From an archaeon (GTDB lineage Archaea > Asgardarchaeota > Thorarchaeia > Thorarchaeales > Thorarchaeaceae), in NCBI GenBank assembly GCA_024276825.1, contig JAJRWI010000079.1, forward strand, positions 1 to 64,000: a stretch of 64,000 nt of DNA, in the 5' to 3' direction. Under the pieces are notes generated by a model. The model did no database searches, was not told where the DNA came from, and worked only from the letters and a program-made list of their open reading frames with translations. Within the stretch, counting starts at the first letter, position 1. Each line of letters starts with the position of its first letter. This document shows, piece after piece, positions 61,113 to 64,000 of the stretch. Both the position numbers and the translations under genes were made by a program.

Positions 61113-62513
61113 TCATCGACTTTTCATTTTAATTACTATAATCACTATGACAATTGCCATACCACCAATTATTGACAGGGCCAGTGGCAAGTCAAGGGCA
61201 GGTGCCGGTGATTCGGAGGTGGGACCTGTTGTGGTTGTGGACTCAATGGTTGGGGCATAGAGAACGAATCGGGCATAACTCCACACACCCTCATCATTTT
61301 TTGCATAGACTTCAAGAACATGCATTCCATTCTCAGGAAGACCAGTCAATACAGTGGTATTTGCCATTCCATCCCAACAGTAATAATACTCCGTTGGAAC
61401 CTCACTGAAATATATCTCAGGGAGAGATCCTGCGGCCCGTTTACTACCATTCATCAATGCACGCATGCTAATCTCGATAGGTCCACTGAGTGGTAGTGAA
61501 TAGGGCGAGAAAACATCACCGTTCTGGTTAATGGGGTTGAATTCTACCTTGTTATTTGTGACATTGATGACAAGATAGTGATATGCAGCAACGCCCCATG
61601 GATTATCATAAAGAGGCGCACCCCCACCGCCTGAGATTATGTTGACAACCCCATTGACTGTTAGTCTGTCGAACGAGTGATCATGCCCTGCAATGAAGGC
61701 GGTGACATTAGTACTCTCAAAGAGGGTTTGAAGCATTGCACGTTCTGTCTTATTCACATCCATAGCGCTTCCAAGATGCTTCACGGGATAGAGAGGTCTG
61801 TGTGCAAATACAAACTTGTATTGAGCAGTACAGGTTTCAAGGTCATTAACAAGCCAGTCATATTGAGTTCCAGTGATTCGTCCTTCGAAACCGAGTTCCT
61901 CCGAGTCAAGTAGAGTGAAGTGGATTCCACCATAATCGAATGACGAGTATGTCATTGGTTCGTCATATAGGACAAAGGAATCAAGGAAATACTTGTCAAC
62001 CCTCTTGTTATTAATCAGTTCCACATCGTGATTTCCAACGACACCGTATATTGGGGCATAATGACCAATACGGTCAGTGATATTTGTGAAGGCCCCCCAC
62101 GACTCTAGATTCCATGACTCTGATTCTAAAACATCATAGACATAGTCTCCAGTCATAAGAACGAGATGTGGCTCCTCTGCAATTATCATGTCTGCCAGAG
62201 TTGAGAAGACCTCAGGCTGCACAGTTCCAGAGGAGGGTCTGTTATCACCAATAACAATGATCTTCACAGAGTAAGGGTCATCGGGTGCGGTCTTGAAGTG
62301 ATATACCTCACTCTCAGTGCCATTACTCCTTACCTTATACCAGTATTTAGAGTCGGGATTTAAAGATGAGATTCTGATGTAATGGTCCGTATCAAGAGTG
62401 CTATTACTCACAGTTTCAAGTATACTCTGGTTCAGACCATAGAACACGGTTGCATTAGTGGGAAGTGGAGTTCTCCAGAATAAGACTGCTGATTCATTTG
62501 TCACAAGATTCAC
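61113..62513 (-). CDS. Exported metallophosphoesterase (purple-acid-phosphatase-like)
   Basis: A 466-residue body with an N-terminal fibronectin-III-like domain (SAVLFWRTPLPTNATVFYG to WYKVRSNGTESEVYHFKT), a calcineurin-like phosphoesterase domain with GDNRP at 89-93, MTGDYVYD at 121-128, VGNHDVE, FAHRPLYP and AGHDHSFDRL, then a beta domain, a Thr/Ser/Pro linker and a C-terminal membrane helix (ALSIIGGMAIVIVIIVI) with a basic tail. It cleaves phosphate esters outside the cell. The signal peptide lies in the same frame upstream but is cut off by a TAA; the present frame can only start at GTG 62513. Confidence 0.85.
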   Translation of the reverse strand: MNLVTNESAVLFWRTPLPTNATVFYGLNQSILETVSNSTLDTDHYIRISSLNPDSKYWYKVRSNGTESEVYHFKTAPDDPYSVKIIVIGDNRPSSGTVQPEVFSTLADMIIAEEPHLVLMTGDYVYDVLESESWNLESWGAFTNITDRIGHYAPIYGVVGNHDVELINNKRVDKYFLDSFVLYDEPMTYSSFDYGGIHFTLLDSEELGFEGRITGTQYDWLVNDLETCTAQYKFVFAHRPLYPVKHLGSAMDVNKTERAMLQTLFESTNVTAFIAGHDHSFDRLTVNGVVNIISGGGGAPLYDNPWGVAAYHYLVINVTNNKVEFNPINQNGDVFSPYSLPLSGPIEISMRALMNGSKRAAGSLPEIYFSEVPTEYYYCWDGMANTTVLTGLPENGMHVLEVYAKNDEGVWSYARFVLYAPTIESTTTTGPTSESPAPALDLPLALSIIGGMAIVIVIIVIKMKSR

Positions 62514-62537
62514 TGTGGGACCACGAATGAAATAGGA

Positions 62538-62657
62538 TTAATTTTGGGCCATGAAATGATCAATTTGAGCGGCTGGAACGGAACTCCCAATTGCAACAGC
62601 GAAAAATGGAGAGAAAAGCAGACTGATAATTATGACCTTCTCAACACCTATTCTCAA
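62538..62657 (-). other. Signal-peptide leader, separated by an in-frame TAA
   Basis: On the minus strand TTG 62657, preceded by GGTGAA, encodes a 39-residue leader: a basic start, IIISLLFSPFFAVAIG, and an Ala-rich cleavage-like SSVPAA, ending IDHFMAQN before TAA (62538-62540). The codons after the stop, SYFIRGPTVNLVTNE, run in the same frame into the phosphoesterase and restore the family-typical RGP start. So leader and body were one gene; the TAA is a nonsense change or a read error. Confidence 0.7.
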
Positions 62658-62769
62658 ATAATTCACCTTGCATACAACATGCGCGGGTCTTTTTAAGAGC
62701 TCTCGTTGAGCGACCAATATGGCTGCGATACAGTTTTCAGTAAAAGCCCTATTGTGAGCATGATTGAAT

Positions 62770-63681
62770 ATGTATGTCAAGATTAGGAGAGATGGAGCAC
62801 TTGGAATTGGCAGAGGATCAGAGGGTGATCGGGAGATAGCCATTGGCTATGGCGAGGCCCATATGATAGCTGCTGCTCTTGAGAAGTTGGCACAGACCGC
62901 GCGAAGCTTCAAGCAGACTTACAAAAAGACCACAGATGTTGGTGCAGGGAACAAAATCGAGTTCGTCAGAACGGAGAGTGGGACCCTATCAATCTCTGGT
63001 GATGGGAATACATTCTTCTGCACTGACGAAGAAGTGAATGAGCTTGCAAATGTACTGAAGAATCTTCCGCCAATAGAGGTAGCACCAGCGTCAAACTATG
63101 TTCAAAAAGTCACACCAAAAGACGGGTTCTGTATTAAAGTCACGAATAACAACAAAAGTATCATCTTGACCCTTCCCGAAGCAGCTGTCTTGAGAACGGC
63201 TGTTAAGGCAAGCCTGAACAGTAGATTCTATCATGAGTTGATAAAGATTGAAGACAGGACTCTTGGAGTCGAACGTTCGAGTGATCTGAAATGGGAGATA
63301 ATAGCAAATAACGAGTCCGTGAGATTTACCGCCTATGAGATAGAGGCATTGATTGCAGGACTTCATAATTCTATATTGGAAGTATTGATTGGCACTGTGA
63401 AGGCGAAAGGTTCTGATGATATCGCAGAGATTCGGTTCAAGAGTCTAATTCAGAGAATCGAGCAAGAGGCAACTGCCATATTAAAAGAACACAAGAAGGG
63501 AAAAGGCATTGTGAAAGAGATTGTGAAGTATTCTAAAAAGATTCTCGGAATTAGAACAGACGCCGAGATGCGTGCGATAACATTCATCGATTTATGCAAG
63601 TATATTCATTCAAAACTGGAACCACAATATGTGGGACCTCTTTTCAATATACTCACAATGACCATGATTTCAGAACCATGA
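62770..63681 (+). CDS. Unknown protein with two repeated halves
   Basis: A soluble ~303-residue protein. Two stretches seem related: GYGEAHMIAAALEKLAQTAR ... KIEFVRTESGTLSISGDGNT ... EEVNELANVL, and LPEAAVLRTAVKASLNSRFY ... KIEDRTLGVERSSDLKWEII ... YEIEALIAGL. The first is a helix, then beta strands, then a helix, the same order as in the second, so it may be an internal duplication. A helical C-terminus follows. No known motif. The TTG at 62764 is an alternative start. Confidence 0.6.
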   Translation: MYVKIRRDGALGIGRGSEGDREIAIGYGEAHMIAAALEKLAQTARSFKQTYKKTTDVGAGNKIEFVRTESGTLSISGDGNTFFCTDEEVNELANVLKNLPPIEVAPASNYVQKVTPKDGFCIKVTNNNKSIILTLPEAAVLRTAVKASLNSRFYHELIKIEDRTLGVERSSDLKWEIIANNESVRFTAYEIEALIAGLHNSILEVLIGTVKAKGSDDIAEIRFKSLIQRIEQEATAILKEHKKGKGIVKEIVKYSKKILGIRTDAEMRAITFIDLCKYIHSKLEPQYVGPLFNILTMTMISEP

Positions 63682-63705
63682 GAGATTGATTCACAACTCT
63701 TATGA

Positions 63706-64000
63706 GTGCCATATCCTGCAGTCTTCATTGGTAGAGGTGTTGATGTGCCAATCCAGTATATAAGGCAGCTGCAGAAGAGATGGGGATCAAAATCATTGCT
63801 TCAGTTTGTAAGGATGCTTGTTTTGCACAGAACACCCTTTGAAGATCTCCTTCAAAACATCTTTGATGCACTCGACACTTACAAAGCCAGATTTGCATTT
63901 CCTATTGTCGCCTCGATTGCCAGAATGCGGCCCGATCTTGTGCATATGATAATGCAAGAAGGACATGAGGTTGCAAGCCATGGGTTCAATCATTTGAGAT
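63706..64000 (+). CDS. Polysaccharide deacetylase-like protein, 3' end outside window
   Basis: About 98 residues before the edge. The last part, TYKARFAFPIVASIARMRPD, LVHMIMQEGHEVASHGFNHL, has the order of a NodB-homology domain: the strand with A-F-P-I-V, then GHEVASHGFNH, where the two His bind the metal. Upstream residues (VFIGRGVDVPIQYIRQLQ) do not match the family well and may be an added N-terminus. The start is taken as GTG 63706, just after an in-frame TGA; GTG 63745 is possible. The gene continues right of the window. Confidence 0.65.
   Translation, partial: MPYPAVFIGRGVDVPIQYIRQLQKRWGSKSLLQFVRMLVLHRTPFEDLLQNIFDALDTYKARFAFPIVASIARMRPDLVHMIMQEGHEVASHGFNHLR

Overview
The window reads as a piece of an archaeal chromosome, most likely from an Asgard archaeon. 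The main clues are a single gelsolin-type domain protein (57200-57508, minus), a longin/roadblock-like protein (43819-44577, minus), a possible PH-like protein with zinc ribbons (41713-42558), several membrane-tethered winged-helix regulators, archaeal TATA-like boxes, and the free-standing mutase subunit pair usual in archaea. DNA is moderately AT-rich and densely coded, with short operons in both orientations. Several starts look like TTG preceded by a Shine-Dalgarno-like stretch. I saw no rRNA, tRNA or CRISPR array. Assignment to one Asgard lineage is not possible from this sequence alone.

Layout. 1-5.2 kb: the start of a biotin-dependent acyl-CoA carboxylase carboxyltransferase subunit, a large membrane protein, small HTH and zinc proteins, and a membrane HTH/exported protein pair. 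5.3-10.8 kb: a soluble multi-PAS/GAF histidine kinase, a stand-alone receiver, and a receiver-PAS-kinase hybrid. 10.8-15.9 kb: alpha/beta hydrolase, biotin ligase, Ntn-hydrolase-like protein, MFS transporter, threonine aldolase. 15.9-19.7 kb: methylmalonyl-CoA mutase operon (B12 subunit, MeaB GTPase, large subunit, epimerase, TPR protein). 19.8-22.1 kb: membrane HTH protein and secreted, membrane-anchored protein behind a palindromic promoter. 22.2-32.7 kb: TPR, HAD, a two-subunit CoA-transferase, DUF998-like protein, FAD oxidase/Fe-S partner, TldD/PmbA protease pair.

33.3-38.9 kb is the most unusual block: seven co-directional membrane or ABC-type genes in tight overlap, led by a small very hydrophobic protein, then SpoIIM/DUF95-like and Yip1-like proteins, two permeases and two ABC ATPases. 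This resembles the layout of circular bacteriocin export loci, although a plain ABC-2 exporter is the main alternative. It is followed by a decayed repeat copy, a frameshifted leucine-rich-repeat gene and a second mutase large subunit with an altered active-site residue.

41.7-50.8 kb: PH-like/zinc-ribbon protein, corrinoid adenosyltransferase, iron-sulfur flavoprotein, longin-like protein, bactofilin-like beta-solenoid, surface glycosidase-like protein with a truncated paralogue, and a DUF234-type ATPase. 51.2-55.7 kb: E1alpha-E1beta-E2 of a 2-oxoacid dehydrogenase, lipoate ligase and an AhpD-like protein. 55.7-64 kb: cupin and zinc alcohol dehydrogenase, gelsolin-domain and zinc-ribbon genes, a membrane sensor broken by a frameshift, an exported phosphoesterase split by an in-frame TAA, an unknown protein, and the start of a polysaccharide-deacetylase-like gene.

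The metabolic genes fit together: biotin ligase and carboxylase make methylmalonyl-CoA, epimerase, mutase, MeaB and adenosyltransferase turn it into succinyl-CoA, and the CoA-transferase, FAD/Fe-S oxidase and 2-oxoacid dehydrogenase point to heterotrophic organic or amino acid oxidation. At least four non-coding repeats (25.6, 38.9, 46.6, 58.0 kb) share a conserved structured core and mark the places where genes look broken or recently acquired.
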